From contig VXAA01005202.1 of assembly GCA_013399115.1 (NCBI GenBank), positions 5,968 to 69,967 of the forward strand: DNA of 64,000 bases, given 5' to 3'. The stretch comes from Anseranas semipalmata. Lineage: Eukaryota; Chordata; Aves; Anseriformes; Anseranatidae. The first letter of the stretch is position 1, and the number at the start of each line of letters is the position of its first letter. Of the stretch, positions 32,901 through 46,477 are shown piece by piece. A model generated the notes under the pieces. It was not told where the DNA came from. It worked only from the letters and a program-made list of their open reading frames with translations, and ran no database searches. The position numbers and the translations under genes are program-made.

Positions 32901-35900
32901 AGGGGACATGTCCGAGGAGACACCACAAGGAAAACAGGCCCTTTCCTGGTCAGAATGAGAACGGTCTCCTGCACTGCAGAGCCCAGAATTCTGTTTAAAA
33001 ACATAATCATGAAATAGGTTTTTATGAATCTGCAGATAGTCCAGAAATTAAGCCCCTTCCAAAAATTTCTAATGATTTGATGAAAAAGTACAACATTCTT
33101 TTGCATTCCTTCAGCACTTGCTGTATATTTGTTGAGCAGAATTAAAGGTGAGCTATGCTAAACTCTCCAGCCCTATAAATTATAAGGGGTGGAGAACAGC
33201 CTTTGACCACCGGCAGCGCGGAGAGGGAGATGGACTTGTCCTGAGCAGTTGCACATTTCACCCAGGGAGCAAAGGACCCTTCCTGAGCCTGCTCCAGCTC
33301 CACGCCTGCAGCAACCCACATGGGAACAGGGGAGCCAGGAGCTGGGGGCTTATTGCAGAGCCCAGACCCGCAGCTGCGGAGGAAGGACCTTGCCTGCTCT
33401 GGACACCTTCCACAGCACTTTGTGTTTAGGGACCTTGCTTTGATAACTTTTTACTTGTTTTTCCTTTCCACTTTTTTTCCCCCAGCTACGCTTCTGTCAA
33501 ATCCCAGTTTCCACATGAAGTTTTGCACCAAACTGAGTGAAAGCGCTAAGATAATCTATTTGTAATAAAATACTTTCCCTTCACTTTAGTAAACTTAGCG
33601 CTTCCCTGTAAAAACAAACTCTTTAGTTATTCAGGTGTGACTAGTCACCATATTAAATCACCATACTACCTCCTCAGCGTAATAATACATTTATTTAAAA
33701 TTTCATTTTAGAATCACTCTTGTTTTGCTGACATTTAATTTTGCACAGGAGTAACACTATCATAAAAGAGCCCAGGTGCAAAAATATTACATTTTTAGTA
33801 ACGATGTACTGTCCATTACTACTAAGAACTAGAAAAACTATCAATGTTGCTCAAAATTGACTGGAATTACTAAGCTTAAACATTTAAGAGGAATCATTTA
33901 AGAGCTATGTTGCCGTATAAATGCCCATGTACCTCCCCTATACTTGGCCGTTTGCCGATATACTTTTATAAGTAAAACTGTAAGCTTTTGCACAGGTAAA
34001 TATATTTTAACATTTCTGCTCAAAAATTGCAAAGACAGATTTTTTTTCAGTAGAGGACAGCTTGAGGAAGAGGAGGGGCAAGTATGAGCTTCATGTTTAG
34101 TGAATGCCACTTTGACAGGTTTGTATCTATGGTTTTCAGATGATGTTTTGGCCTCCCAGATGAGGCTCAGGCTCCTCTAACAGGAGCAATTATAACTGCA
34201 GTAGCTTTCAGTTCTTCTATCTTAATTTGGTATACTAATGGCTCTTTATAATGGAACTAGAAGGATCTCAACTGTAACCCAAACCTACAGCAAGACATAC
34301 TGGAATTAATCTCTTCGACCTTTGACGGTGTAGTTTATCAGCTCGGTAACTAGTAGCTAACCAGCTAGGCACCTTCTTTCACTCATGGAGAAAAGTAATC
34401 TCCAGGAAATGGGACAATGAGAAATTCCAGTGAATGATTCATGCCATTCTGATATACGTACCTATTGGTGTGCCAATATGCATGGCTGCTTCTCTCTTCA
34501 TAGACCAGAACAGCAACCTAAAGGGTTTACTTAGATAAAACATCCAGCTTGAACATGGGTAATGTTTGCTCAGAAGAATCCACCCATTTGACTTTGACGT
34601 GTTTGGATCAGACCCTACAAGGGCATGTGCATGTGGAAGTAGAGTTTGCTGGGAAATTTTCAATTAAGCCCTTTTATTTGGAGAAATGCCTCTATATTGG
34701 TTTGTCCAAATTAAATCTTTTTTTGCTAGGGTAAGGGGACCATGCTGATTTTAACAGTGACTGGGAGAGATTTTTCAGTCCAAGATGAAATTTGTTATCA
34801 AGATGAAGAAAAGACCCCAACGCCAAAATAACCTTGTGGTGACCCTCTGGAGATAGGTGAGAGCTGGTCTTAACAGGCAGACATTGAGGTCACTGAGCTA
34901 ATAGGTGTCATGGTGAGGGTCTTGTTCTTAATCTGGTTGTTTACACAAAACATCAGGGAGCCATGGCTTCATTCTAGCACAGACCAGACCATTTTTACAA
35001 TAGAAGTTTTTATAGGGTAGAAAATGTTAATTCCCCTTTCATCACTCCTGAAGAGTATTCCAGACAGCAGACAAAAATCTGCACTAAACACCAGTAGACT
35101 TTGCTTTTTGGCTTTCTTGCAATGGCCAATATTGTCTTTGCTACACTAACAAGAGTCAGTTCACTCAGTTTTGACACCGTGAGATTTAGCCTACTCTCTC
35201 CTATTTGTTGTTTGGGCCACTACAGCAGTGTCAGAGCCCTGGCAGGAGTGCTGCAGTGTGCAAAAACAAACGAAAGGACAGCCTCTCTTCTGAAGAGCTT
35301 GTGATGGGTGAAGTTTGCTCCCAGAGCTGACATGTAGCAAGGCTGCAATGGCAGCACCACGCTGCTGTGCAACTGAAGCTTCGTTCTACAGGCAGAGATG
35401 TTTGAGGTGAGGAGGAAGAGCTGCTAAGTTTGTTCTTCTTTCATAATTTGTCCAGTAATTTGTGAAATTCTCCAGAGCTATTGCAACTCCATAGTCCTCG
35501 AGTTTCTTTCTTTCACTTGTCTCCTTTCTGCTGGTCTTTCGACACATCTGGATCTCTGAGCTTTCTCTTTATGTGAATATTGCCCTTACTTTTATTCCCC
35601 AATTTCTCTCAGAAAGTTTCTGCACATTGTTATCTGCAGCTCCAGTCTCTGCCTGTTTGCTGTTCTTTTTCTTGAGCTGCAAGTGGTTTGCATGGTGGTT
35701 TCTCCCGTCATGTTTTTATCAGGCATCCTCCAGTAACAATCCTGAATTTGCCCTTTTTCGCCCAAGATTCTGTTTACCTTCTCTATCTGGCCTGGTTCTC
35801 ATGTTCTGGGACTGTTGGATTTCTCATAATTGCAAGTTTGGGGTATTTTTTTAAGGGTTGGGCTTTTATCTTACTAAGATTTATGTTTGTCTTTTCTTCA

Positions 35901-38900
35901 TGTATTGGACTGTTCATTTTTAAAACTTTCTTTTAATCAAATGAAAGGATTTAAAAATGAGGAGGGAAAGCCCAAGAATTTAAATTCCAGTCTTTTTTCT
36001 ACCACAAGGAACGAAGAATTCTTTCTATTTAAGACGGTCACAGATTTTATCATTATGACTGGTTTCCATTAACTTTGTAAGTAGAAAGACATTTACTAAA
36101 GTTGAAAGCTGTCTCTTACATGATGACAGACTTTGCCTGTTTTAATATTTTTACTGGTTAACTACCAAATCCCAAGTCTACCACTGTCTACAGCCAACAT
36201 TTAGTGTTCACTACTCCTCTGGCAAGAAACGTGACTTAGAAATATATCTTCCATACTAAGCTTTTGAAAACTTATAGTATTTTGTGTTATAAAAACAATG
36301 GTTTCAACACGGGAAGGGAATTGCTACAGCAAGGCCTCCTCAAGAGAAAGAAAGAGCAGAGAAAAGGGTGCAAAGGGTCAGGCAGAGTGTGCTCTGTAGT
36401 CAGCTGCCTCGTCTATACACAAGAGAGTCTAATTAGTACTCATGCATACAATTAAAGCAGAATGAACTAGTTATATAGATTTAGAAATTGAGATCTTTTC
36501 TGTTACAAAAATTCTTCTCTGATGTCCTTCCACACTGCTTCTTCCCTCCATACCTGAGCTTCTGAAAGGCTCCAGCATTACAAAAAGTAATGGTATCGCA
36601 ATACTGCAAAAAAGTCATGGTGGGGCCCATAAATCAAGCTCTACAAAATTCCCTTCAAAAAGGTACCTTGGGAGGGGAACCTCATTCCCTTCTTCTTCAA
36701 AAGAGAGAGATGCTGTGTCCGTGGGACAGGGAGGAACCCATCCAGCCTCGTCGCTATCTGGAGACACGTAGCCCTGAGCCACCGATGGCAGGCTCCCCTC
36801 CTCCTTCCCTGGCCACAAGACCCCAGGGCAGTTCTCCTAGCAAGGCTTCCTCCACCACAGCCTTCCCTTGCGTTGCACCTCAGGCTCACTCTCAAGACAT
36901 GCTGGAGGCAGTCTGAAGGCCTGGGACTCGCTGCTAGGAACTAAACACATCCTCAGGCTGCTGCCTGCCATCTTGCGCTACCCTAGAGCCTCCGGGCTGA
37001 GACTGCCCACGGCCAACCGGCAGGGATGGCATCATGAGCACAGCAGAACAAGACCTCTGTGCATGGAGTCTCCTCCAAGCCAGGACTGAGAGGGCTTGGT
37101 CAAACCAAACATTATCTAACCCCTCCTGCTCTCCAGAACTGCAGTTTTGGCTTTTAATCCTGCACGCTTGCTTCTATTCGGATACAACTGTTGCTGATTT
37201 CATTCTTTGTTTATTATTGGAGAAAGCCTTCCCTATTTAATTATTAGAAACAGAGAATCCATAATACATTCTAAGCTGTGAAAACTTAATCCTGGTTAAT
37301 TTTTTACTCTCTGAGAAAAGTCGTTATGACTGATCTATTCTTTCAATCAAGTACACCCATTTAGTTTATTTTTAACATTCCTTTCATTATGTTATGAGCT
37401 TCTTAAGGATAATGAAATAATTGGTTGTCTCTTTGATTGATCTTTGTTTTGAAAGGAAACTTTAATAGTGTTATTTCTAGAGCAGGCTTACAGTATAATA
37501 CAATTAAAGGAAAACATGACATTAAAACACATTAAAGCACGTGTTCCAATAATTAGACCTACAATCCTAGTCAGCTGGAGGACTGTACAGGGAGGAGTTA
37601 CTGTTAAAATTTATGAGGGAAGAATTCATATTTTTTTGCTTAATAAAGCAAATAAAAATATATTACTAATGACATTTATTAATAGCTGTAGCAATCTGTG
37701 AACAAGCTCCTTCCCCAGACTGCTCTGGAAAGCCATCCACATGCTACAGAGAATCCCAAATTCTATGATTTTATTTTGTAAACACTAAAACATGCCAAAA
37801 ATACGGTAACTTGGGATCTAAACTCATCCCATGGAAAATATTTTGCGGTTCTTCATGCCTGGGAAATATACGTTCATCCTGGATCTTCCTTTGCTGAAGG
37901 CCCCCTGCCACCTCGCATGGTGCCGGCTCTCTCTGTTCCCCCAGGGCAAACAGCACCTCCCCAACTCCCTGTCAGCAGGACCAGCGCCTGCTCACAGAGC
38001 AGGGCATTTTCTGCATTACCTGAGCATATGTGAAAATTGAGAGCAGACAGATTGTACAGACTCCCAGGGAAATTCTGGATGGGTTCCTGCACTTCCAGAC
38101 CATTTGTTTCCAAGGTATCAGGCTAAATGAAGCATAGGCACAGGGCATAAGGAGCCACCTGGGATGTTTTACAGGTTGCCAGTCTGTCTTTGGCATCTCC
38201 CAGATACACCTTTCCTACTTTGATTAGCAGTGGCATGGATCCTTTTCTGGCACAACTTTAGTGGACTTACTCTCACATCTTTCTGACCAGATTTCTTCTA
38301 AGTCTGGTTCACAGGTAAGAAAAATATCCATATATTTCCTGATTGTTAATACACACGCTCAGCCAGCATACATGAGATGGTTGTCTTAACTGAATTAAAG
38401 TGTTAAGAAGATATTATCTATGGATACAGGACACAATTCACAGCACTGTACACAAGGAGATCTTGAAAACAAATGTATGGAGGAACAATTCTACTATATT
38501 TTTGTTCTTTTCCATGCTAGCATGCCCCATGTCCCTCACCAGCTTTCCAGAAGTGAATAAGCGAATGAAATAAAAAATGAAGAGCTGCAGTTGTATATAT
38601 TAAATAGAACTCATGCCAGGCATTGCAGCTCTGTTTGCTACACTTACTGTATGGATGAACATATCAAAAATAATGCTGACTACCTAAGAGCTGCCAGCTT
38701 GCCCGGAGTTTAGAAACAAGTTCTTGTTTAGAGGAATAGCTAAATATCTTTAAAATTACTTATCTTTTAATAATGCTTAATGCCCATCTCTTGCTCTTAA
38801 AAATGAATTCTATTTGCATCCTTGGTAAACTGGATGCTTCTGTACTGTAGGAATAATCACTGTTTAAAGCTTTTATTCAGCTAAGAAATAGAATCCTTAG

Positions 38901-41549
38901 AGCAAAGCATCACTAGCATATCAATAGAAAGAGTAGTATAGAGGAGTACTTTGACTAGCTCCAGGATCTCAGAAGTAAGAATTCTAGATTACACAACTCT
39001 CTGTGATATCACACGATGGAGGAAAGCTCAAAGACTTTGATATAATTGGGTATATCTGAAGTGTGGATGTGCATGCATGCAAATTAGAAGGGAAAAAAAA
39101 AAGAAAGAAAGAAAACAACAGAGATCCTGAACCTGGATGCAGGTGCTGTCAGCTTGAAATACAGCTGTGTTCCTCTGCTGATGACTAGGACATAAATGAA
39201 ATAGTGTGGGCCAGCTACACTAGACTGTACAGGCAGGCACCACCTGTCCCACAAAGAATTTAAACAGAATTGGTCAGAAAAGCCTTTCATCCTCAGACAA
39301 TGACATCGCAAAGTGTTTTAGGACACTGACATAAGGGCAAGGCGGAAGCATTGGTGTCAGGTATTTTCTAAGATGTACTTTCTTTCCCATCTTCTTTAAC
39401 CTGGTTTCTTAGTAACATGGCTGACATCCCAGATAATCAAAATATTCATGGATTTTTTTTGTCCAGTTACAGTTGCATTCAATTTAAATATTTGGGGTTT
39501 GGCAGGGAAGGGCGGAAGGGCGGAAATTTTTCACTTCTTTGAATCCTAGACCCGATAATCTTTTCTTCATTTAAGATCAGTGAGATCACTTACAGACTGT
39601 TAGGTTGGTTGGACCTGTGCTGGACAAACAGCCTGCCCTCTGACTCAGAGGACAGGAGAAGCAGGTCTGGGCACACAGGGATGCTCTGTGTGGAAGGGAG
39701 GGTGCTGTGGTGGCTATTCCCAAATGCTGAGCTGGTTTCCCACAGAACCAAGCTGGATCACCCAATGGGTGCTACATGGCAGAAACATTCATTTTTCATT
39801 CTGTGTGATCCCAGCATCTTTATACTGTGTATGGCCCAATCCTCAGATGAGGTACAATGACGTTGTAGCTCTTTTTTTATATCAGATAAGGATTCAGTAA
39901 TGATAAGACACTTTTTAGCATCCACCCACGCATGGTGCTAACAACGGGAAACCACACCAGCAGTTAAGCAGTGTCTTGCAGAATGATTTGGCAACTTAAG
40001 AGGGAAAGTGAAGAATCTAAGTGAACAGAGGAGATCTAGGTAATGCCCTGTACTTTTCCAAACTGGAATCATGGGTTTAAAATTTCTGTTCCTGAGAAGT
40101 TGGGCTGCTGGTCGAAGCTGGACAGCATTACATCTGCAGTGAGGATGGGACCTTCCATTCTTATCAGAGAGGCATCCAGGCTGCAGGTACAGCTAACGAG
40201 CAGCTCAGGCCTGGAACTATCTGGACTTCTGAGCTCATGCTAGACAAGGATACTGTCCTTGTTTTTCAGAATGCTTATAAGCCTGCATTAGTAAACACAG
40301 ATGATGGCAATTAAGCCTTTGGGAGAATCTTGGCACATTGGGACTGACCGCTTTTCTGATTGAGAACTGAGATAGGAGGAGAAACCTTTATCCCCTGGCT
40401 GAACAAGAACATCTTGAATCTGTTTATGTGTATATGAAAAAAATTAATTAAACCTCTATGGGATGGATTCCTCAAGGATGATAAACACTCAGCTGGCTTT
40501 AGAATCCTGTACAAAAAATATGGGTTAACCTGGTGAGCTTTTTGACTCGAGATGAATTTGAAGGGCAAGGCTACGGGGCACATGTAGTGAAATGTCCTCG
40601 CAAGGAGAGATCACTTGTCTTCCATGCACAGAGCTGGTACTAAGCCACTTGGGTTTATTTTGCCCACTTGGGTGCTTTTCACTTTGTGTTACTAATAAAG
40701 CCAACAAATATTACCCCCCTCCTGCTTTTATTTAATGTCCCAGAGGTCACAGCCCAATCTCTGCCAGGATGAGTAAGGATCCTGGCTCAGTGGCAGATAA
40801 GCCTCAGAGCTTCAGTTTAAGGAGCATGAGTAGGAAAAACATAGAGATCAAAGACTGGTTTTTCTGGGAGTGGGGCAGGGGAAGGTGAGCCCGACCTCGC
40901 CTCTGAAACAGGTGATAGCTGAATGTAAAAGTGCTCTGATTTAATCTGCGAGAACTGCCAAGTCAGAGGCCAAACCGAGCCTCCTGCTCAGTTCAGTGCC
41001 CCATCCAGGCCCCTGGAGCTTGGGAGCTGAGGAAGGAGCCACAGCTCAGTGAGACAAGAAGCTGCTCAAACCTTGGGCTAAAAAAATGATTCGTACTTTC
41101 TCTCTCATCCCACCATTCCCTATACAGCAAGATGCTGATGATAGCTATCTCCCAGAGGCTGGATTCAAATCCCTTTCCCCAGAGAGATCTGAACCTGCAT
41201 CTCCCACATCTTGGCTGAGTGCCTTAAATATTTGTTAAAGGATCTGGATATCCTCCTCAGTGTTGTAAACCTAGGCCAAAAATAGTTTCCAGCTGCAAAT
41301 ATATGACTAATTTGACCTGGGACTACTTTTCGGGGGCAAATAATTTATTCACAGAAGAAAAATAATTGCCCTCCCCTGTGAAGAAGATAGAAGGGAAGAG
41401 GCTATGCTGCTACAGGAAATGAGCCATGGGATCTCATAGACAAAGTTAGGACTCTACACTAATATGCACAACCTTTTCCTAAGCTACAGTTTGAAAAATC
41501 TGGAGTTCTTCTCCTCATCTCCTCTTGCATATAGGTCTATCATCACTTA
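29996..41549. other. long AT-rich non-coding stretch
   Basis: About 11.5 kb in which I recognise no gene, CpG island or well-preserved transposon. ATTGCCATATCAGATCAGAC at about 30277 weakly recalls an old amniote repeat word. GC rises briefly at 32770-32900, 33250-33400 and 36720-37030, where frames open on both strands. Many 60-120-codon frames exist (for example 30936-31304 + and 36590-36916 +); none has a domain or strong splice context. A CCCAAATTCTATGATTTT word at about 37755 resembles a CR1 tail but has no CR1 body upstream. Confidence 0.4.
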
Positions 41550-41690
41550 TATGCCGTTTTCCAGGATGTCTCAAAGTCACTAGCATATTATCAGAAAACC
41601 AGTGTGAGGTAATGATTATATACATTTCATAGCTGTAACCCCAGAGAGACCGTGCAGGTAGATGTCACAAATACACAATGCCTTTCCAGA
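41550..41690 (+). repeat. L3-like LINE 3' end (ancient)
   Basis: CACTTATATGCCGTTTTCCA, GGATGTCTCAAAGTCACTAG, CAGTGTGAGGTAATGATTAT, ATACATTTCATAGCTGTAAC and CCAGAGAGACCGTGC follow the L3-type order: TATATAGCGCTTTCCATCC, GGATCTCAAAGCACTTTAC, CCTGTGAGGTAGGTATTAT, CCCATTTTACAGATGGGGAA, GGCACAGAGAGGTTAAG. It is a second, shorter relative of the copy at 8500. Confidence 0.6.
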
Positions 41691-41886
41691 AAAACAAACA
41701 AACAAAAAATCAAATTATTTGACTTCCTACTCCTGTGTATCACAACAACAACAGTTTCTGTGAGGGGAGGGGGACGGAGCTTGAACTACCAGCTCGGAAT
41801 ATCTTATACCAATTTCTCAGTGTGTTTCTGTTATATCAGTGCGTTAGTAGCTTCATACCATTAATGAGAAGTTTGCAAACCACTTT

Positions 41887-41920
41887 GTTCTGTGTAACTT
41901 CATGTTCTGTGTAACTTCAA
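41887..41920. repeat. 17-bp tandem duplication
   Basis: GTTCTGTGTAACTTCAT at 41887-41903 is repeated at once at 41904-41920 with one change in the last base. It borders the old palindromic repeat that begins at about 41921. Confidence 0.9.
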
Positions 41921-42225
41921 TGGGTAGAAGTACTGGTTCTAGGTTTTAAAAAGCATTTAAAGTTAGGCTCCTAGGATCATATTTAGACTTATAAATAAAT
42001 AATCCAATTTTCACATGTGCTATGTTCAGCAGCTTCTCATAGCGTATGTGGTTGCAGCTGCAAGACCAACATTTTTGTAAATCAGGATACTTACTCAGGG
42101 ACTTGAACACAGGCTTGAGATGAGGATTTGCAAAGGGAGCTAGGTGCCCAGTTTCTATTGAGAAAAGATTTAGGAGTTTCATGAGCATAACTTTTAGGTG
42201 TCCATTAGGAAAATCTCAGCTTTGC
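41921..42225. repeat. ancient palindromic amniote repeat
   Basis: The core holds CAATTTTCACATGTGCTATG, CAGCAGCTTCTCATAG, GTGGTTGCAGCTGCAAGACC and TTTTTGTAAATCAGGA, an inverted arrangement like GATTTTCAGAAGTGCTGAGC / GCAGCTCCCATTG and its complement. Flanks carry GTTAGGCTCCTAGGATCATA, GGATTTGCAAAGGGAGCTAG, GTGCCCAGTTTCTATTG and TTTTAGGTGTCC, which match GGCTCCTAAG and TTAGGTGCC words of the same family. The copy is long but diverged. I do not know its formal name. Confidence 0.6.
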
Positions 42226-44899
42226 TGTAAATGCCTGTGGATTCCTTAGATTTCATTCATTTGGCAGCCAAGCACCTAGTCCTGTTGTATGATCCGAAAG
42301 AAATTTGCAGAGTTCTGTATAACTTATGTAGTCTTTCTTTGGAAAATAAATAAATCATTCAAATGGAAATACTCAAATAGCTGGGCACATGTCCAGATAC
42401 AGTATGCCTAGCTTAGTGGCAAAAAAGTTACAGCACACATCCTGTATTGTCGAGGACACTGAATGTTTTGGCTGCCTTAATAGAAAAACAATAATTCAAT
42501 CATGTATTACGAAGGAATTTCCTGGAGAAGTTTGGCCCCACTCAATCATCCTATTAGATTTTTCCTTAATGTGGAAGAACAGCACATTAAATTCATTACA
42601 TACATTAGACCAGTTACATTTATTTCCAGATGGGTTTCCATAAAGTGCTTGAAATGCCTAAAAAAAGACATTTTGAAGATGCCTTTATGTGTAACCCATA
42701 TAGCATAATAACGACCTTGCAGTCTGACACCACTGTATGCTCAATAATTCTTTCTCACAGTGGAAGGACACATTTAACACAACTAGCTGTAAGTATTTTA
42801 TAAATCAATAATAATAGACCCACAGGGCTAGGATCATTGTTTTATTTTGCTGGCAGGGGCCCACAGGACTTGGACATTATGCAAAGACGAGAGAGGATGT
42901 GTGAGGAGATAGTTATGCTAATATACACCATTTACCCCCTCCCTCTCTCCTCTCTGGAATAACTGTCTTAACATTACACGTGTTGATGTATCCTCAGCAG
43001 TTCCAAATTACCTACACCTGTTGGCTCTGGCACATTTAATAAATACCCAATTAAACATCACAGCTAAAACCCCTTTCCTTAAAGGTTCTTAAAGTTCAGA
43101 ATCTTGCTTATTGGTAAAGACTGTCCTATGTTGCCCGACTTTCTCCCAGCAGCAAACCCACAACTGTCAACAAGTTCTCAGCATTCACAGGGTATGTTTT
43201 AATTTCTCAGGGTCTTTTAGATGTTCCCACCTTACAGTCACCTTCATCTCATGAACCCACTGTGTGTCCTGCTGCCTCTCTCTGGCTTGGTGACCTGTGC
43301 CCAGATGTGGCTGGCTAGCCAAAGGACCGGTGGTACCTTTGCACTGGGGTCCCGCGCCAGAAGAAGAAGAGCATTTTGTGTGCCTGCAGGTGTTCATCTA
43401 ACAAAGCAGCAGGTTATTAACATGCACCCGCCCTTCCTTCCTCATCCCCTGTGCTCAGACCCAAGCCCACCCTGTGACCACCCCATGCCACCCGTGCCCC
43501 TCCAGGGTTGTCCATGCCCACCAAGCACTGCAACACAAGTCTCATCGGGCAGCTTCTCCGTACCAGAATCAGGGATCAGCTCTGTTCCTCACTCATCACC
43601 TGCATTTCAACCATCTCGCACTCCCACACCCAGGAATTTTTAAATAGAAATAGTCCATGTGTTTTTTCAGCTCTTTTCCATTTCATTCAGACCAGATCCT
43701 TGCAAAGGTTATCATCTTGATGGCAACCTCCCTCCTGCTTGACACTGCTCTGAAGAACCCATGGAGGTTTCTGAGCAATACTAACACAACAGTGTACGTG
43801 CCGAATGCTGCTCTCTGAGCTGCACAATCAGCACTGTGACAAGTTAGCTGACACCACCAGGCTTAGGGAGCATCTCCCACGAAACTTCCTGATTATTGAT
43901 TTGTTTGCACTGCCAGGTCGTACTGCTGTAACCCTCTCTCCCCAGGGACAGCAGAACTGCCTCTCCAGAGCGCAGATTAGCTTATCATGGGAGGTTGGAG
44001 CATGCTGTTCTGGTGTCCAGCACCTGCTCTGGTAATAGCATTGCACACTGCACATGTGCAACGATGGGCTGGCATATTATTTCAATAAAAAAAAAAATCA
44101 GCCCTGAACTGAAATTGTGTAAAACTGCATGTAGACTAGGCTTCAAAAATACTCGTTACTGTAGTAACACTGGAAACTTAGCTAAAGCACTTCTTTTTTG
44201 GTTTTATGCTTTTGCAGATACATAGTGCCAGACTGAACCAGAGCAGGACACAGCTATGATCCTGAAACATCATGGAGCAGCATGCCACACTCAGCTAAAT
44301 GGGGTGTGTGCTGTTTGGGTGCTGGTTCACCTATACTCCTTTTCTGTCAGGAGAACCAGAAATGTGGAAGTTTCATAGCAGAAGTCTTAACTGATGCAGA
44401 TAGGGATAAGCATTAATTGCACAGCTCCCATTCACATACCAAGTGACTGCAAGCTGTCATTTCAACTGTACTTAGTGCTGGGAAAGGCTTACTGTTCTTG
44501 GATCTGTCACAAAAACATTTCAGGTTGTTACAATGCCTCTGTCTGAAAAGAGGCAGAAGGCTCCAGTATTTCAGCAGTGCCAGTGCAAACAGTTTCTTAA
44601 TCACCTACCCTGGCGTTTCTCATAATGATACCTCTGGACCCTGCTTTGCACTCCAGAACACATATGCTATCGCGTATTTCAAAAAGATCTACATTTTGTG
44701 CACATGTAATTATACCTAATTTGCATTCATGCATGTAATACAGGTATCACTTTCCTAAGTCTACAAGATTTCTAACTTTACTGGCACACATGTATGTGCT
44801 CTGCATGCTTAGAAATGATATGTATAAGATGCGTGTGCCAATGTTTTTCAGGAAGGAATCTGAGTTGGGTAATAACTGGAAGACAAGCCAGGAGTTGCG
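42226..44899. other. non-coding stretch, nothing recognised
   Basis: Mostly AT-rich. A GC-richer part at 43230-43620 opens a 140-codon frame (43221-43643 +) with a Pro-rich product and no domain. AATAATAATAG at about 42808 is a short AT simple repeat. No gene or repeat was identified. Confidence 0.4.
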
Positions 44900-45030
44900 A
44901 TCTATGCCCGCGAAGCACCGCTACGCGCGCTGGGGTGGTGTGCGGTGCTCCTTCCAGGGACGGCAGCTGGAGCAGGCAGGCTGCTCGCTGCAGTCCTGCG
45001 GCTCTCCCGCACGCCCACGGCTTTTGGGAA
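44900..45030. promoter_or_regulatory. small isolated CpG patch
   Basis: About 130 bp with a dozen CpG (for example CGCGAAGCACCGCTACGCGC) inside several kb of AT-rich DNA. Three overlapping frames are open here, two on the plus strand and one on the minus, none recognised. It is shorter than standard CpG-island criteria. Confidence 0.4.
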
Positions 45031-45944
45031 GGTCCCCTGGGTGTCCCTTTGCACACTGCTGGTGTGATTTGCTTGTAATATAATTTAACTTGTGTTTGGA
45101 CTGCTTCTGGAGGCTTAGAAAATGTTAAAAACATACGTATTTGTAAAAAAGCTGTTTTGCCTGATGTGTTGGAATATCGTGAAGTGCCTGTAGTGAGTTT
45201 TCTCTAGTCAAACTGAAGCTTTTCCCTCTTAATTTCTGCCAGGTTTTCCATAGTCCCAAAGGGGTAAAGTCCTCATCTATCAGTTCCAAATTGCTAGAAC
45301 CGTAAGGCCGAGAATATCATGCTTATTGAAAGCTTAGAACTATAAATGGAGGCTCTATTTATAATACATTGCTATTCGGTCTCCTGCTGTGCTGAATCCA
45401 GTGTCCCTGCTCTTAAAGCCGTAGGTCCTTTGTTCTGCACTGATGGAAACAGTTTCATACAATTTCAGATGTCCCACCGGGATGTTCATTGTAGTTGTTA
45501 CATTAATCATTCTTTCCTCTGAACTTACTATGTCCCTAATTCTAGATACATGCTTGTAGTCATCCTCCATCTGTAAATTTGTAAGTTCCTAATTTTCCTC
45601 ACCTTACTGAAGTCAGAACCCTCCCTTCCTCATCATTTATGATATCCAAAGTAAAAATAAGAAATTAAAGATAAGGGTTCAACTGGATATTGCCTTATGA
45701 AGTTTTCTGTATAGCAGCTAACATACTGTTTATAAAAAGTGGGGAAAACCTGATAAAAAAAAGTGAAATCATTATTATGTCAAAACTAGGTAATAAATTG
45801 TTGCAGTTGCTACAGGGAAACTCTGTACATTTTTCTACCTCGTACGTTTTCCAACCTTATTTTTCTCCCTAACTAATAATACATTGCTGGAGAGCATAGC
45901 CTCTCTAAATAAAGCTCCACAGACATACAGAGATTATAGACTGC

Positions 45945-46075
45945 ATCCTGATTTCCCGTATGTTAAAGAAATACAGTATCATGCCAATTACTTCAGGGGG
46001 AATGACTCTGGATTTATACCACTGTATCTGAGATCATAATTTGACTCCTTGTGAGTAATTGAGGTCATGTGTCTT
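45945..46075 (+). repeat. ancient palindromic amniote repeat
   Basis: CTGCATCCTGATTTCCCGTA, CAGTATCATGCCAATTACTT, CAGGGGGAATGACTCTGGAT, TTATACCACTGTATCTGAGA and TCATAATTTGACTCC match the order of an old family with CCAATTGACTTCAATGG, AATGACTCTGGATTTACACC, AGTGTATCTGAGATCAGAAT and TTGGCC. The right half is well preserved. Confidence 0.65.
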
Positions 46076-46314
46076 CCTTTTTAACTTCACCACTGTAATG
46101 CCTACGCCTCATGCTGGAGGGTGAGTAGCTTGAACCATCCCAGATGACTGAGTCATGAACATTTTTTCTAGATGAATACATGAGAGTTTATATGAGAGCA
46201 AGTAATTGCTCTTCATATGTGCCTGGGATATTATTTCATTAAGCAAACTACTCCCTGTTCATGCAGAAGCCCTAAAGATCAAGCAGCTGCTGGTGCCAAA
46301 TTAAGTTTTCCTTG

Positions 46315-46470
46315 GGGTTAGAGCACAAAGTCAAAACTCTTGGGTCCTTTTTCATTAACTTTCTCAATTTGTGACTTTAGACAAACTCCCTAGGATCTCT
46401 GTGCATCAGTTACCGTTCTATAAAGTGGAGCTAAAGCTTACTTTATGGGGGAAAGGAGATGTGAAAGTTA
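46315..46470 (+). repeat. MIR-like SINE (ancient amniote type)
   Basis: The segment reads GGGGTTAGAGCACAAAGTCA, ACTCTTGGGTCC, TTTGTGACTTTAGACAAACT, CCCTAGGATCTCTGTGCATC, AGTTACCGTTCTATAAAGTG, GAGCTAAAGCTTACTTTATG. This mirrors the MIR-type order: GGTTAGAGCAC, GACCTGGGTTC, TGTGACCTTGGGCAAGTCAC, TTAACCTCTCTGTGCCTCAG, TTTCCCCATCTGTAAAATGG, GGATAATAATACTTACCT. MIR elements combine a tRNA-derived head, a conserved core and a LINE tail; here the head is only partly visible. Confidence 0.7.
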
Positions 46471-46477
46471 AGCAGTA

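Noticed and set aside
37740..37775. CCCAAATTCTATGATTTT resembling a CR1 3' tail
   Set aside because: No CR1 body words precede it on either strand.
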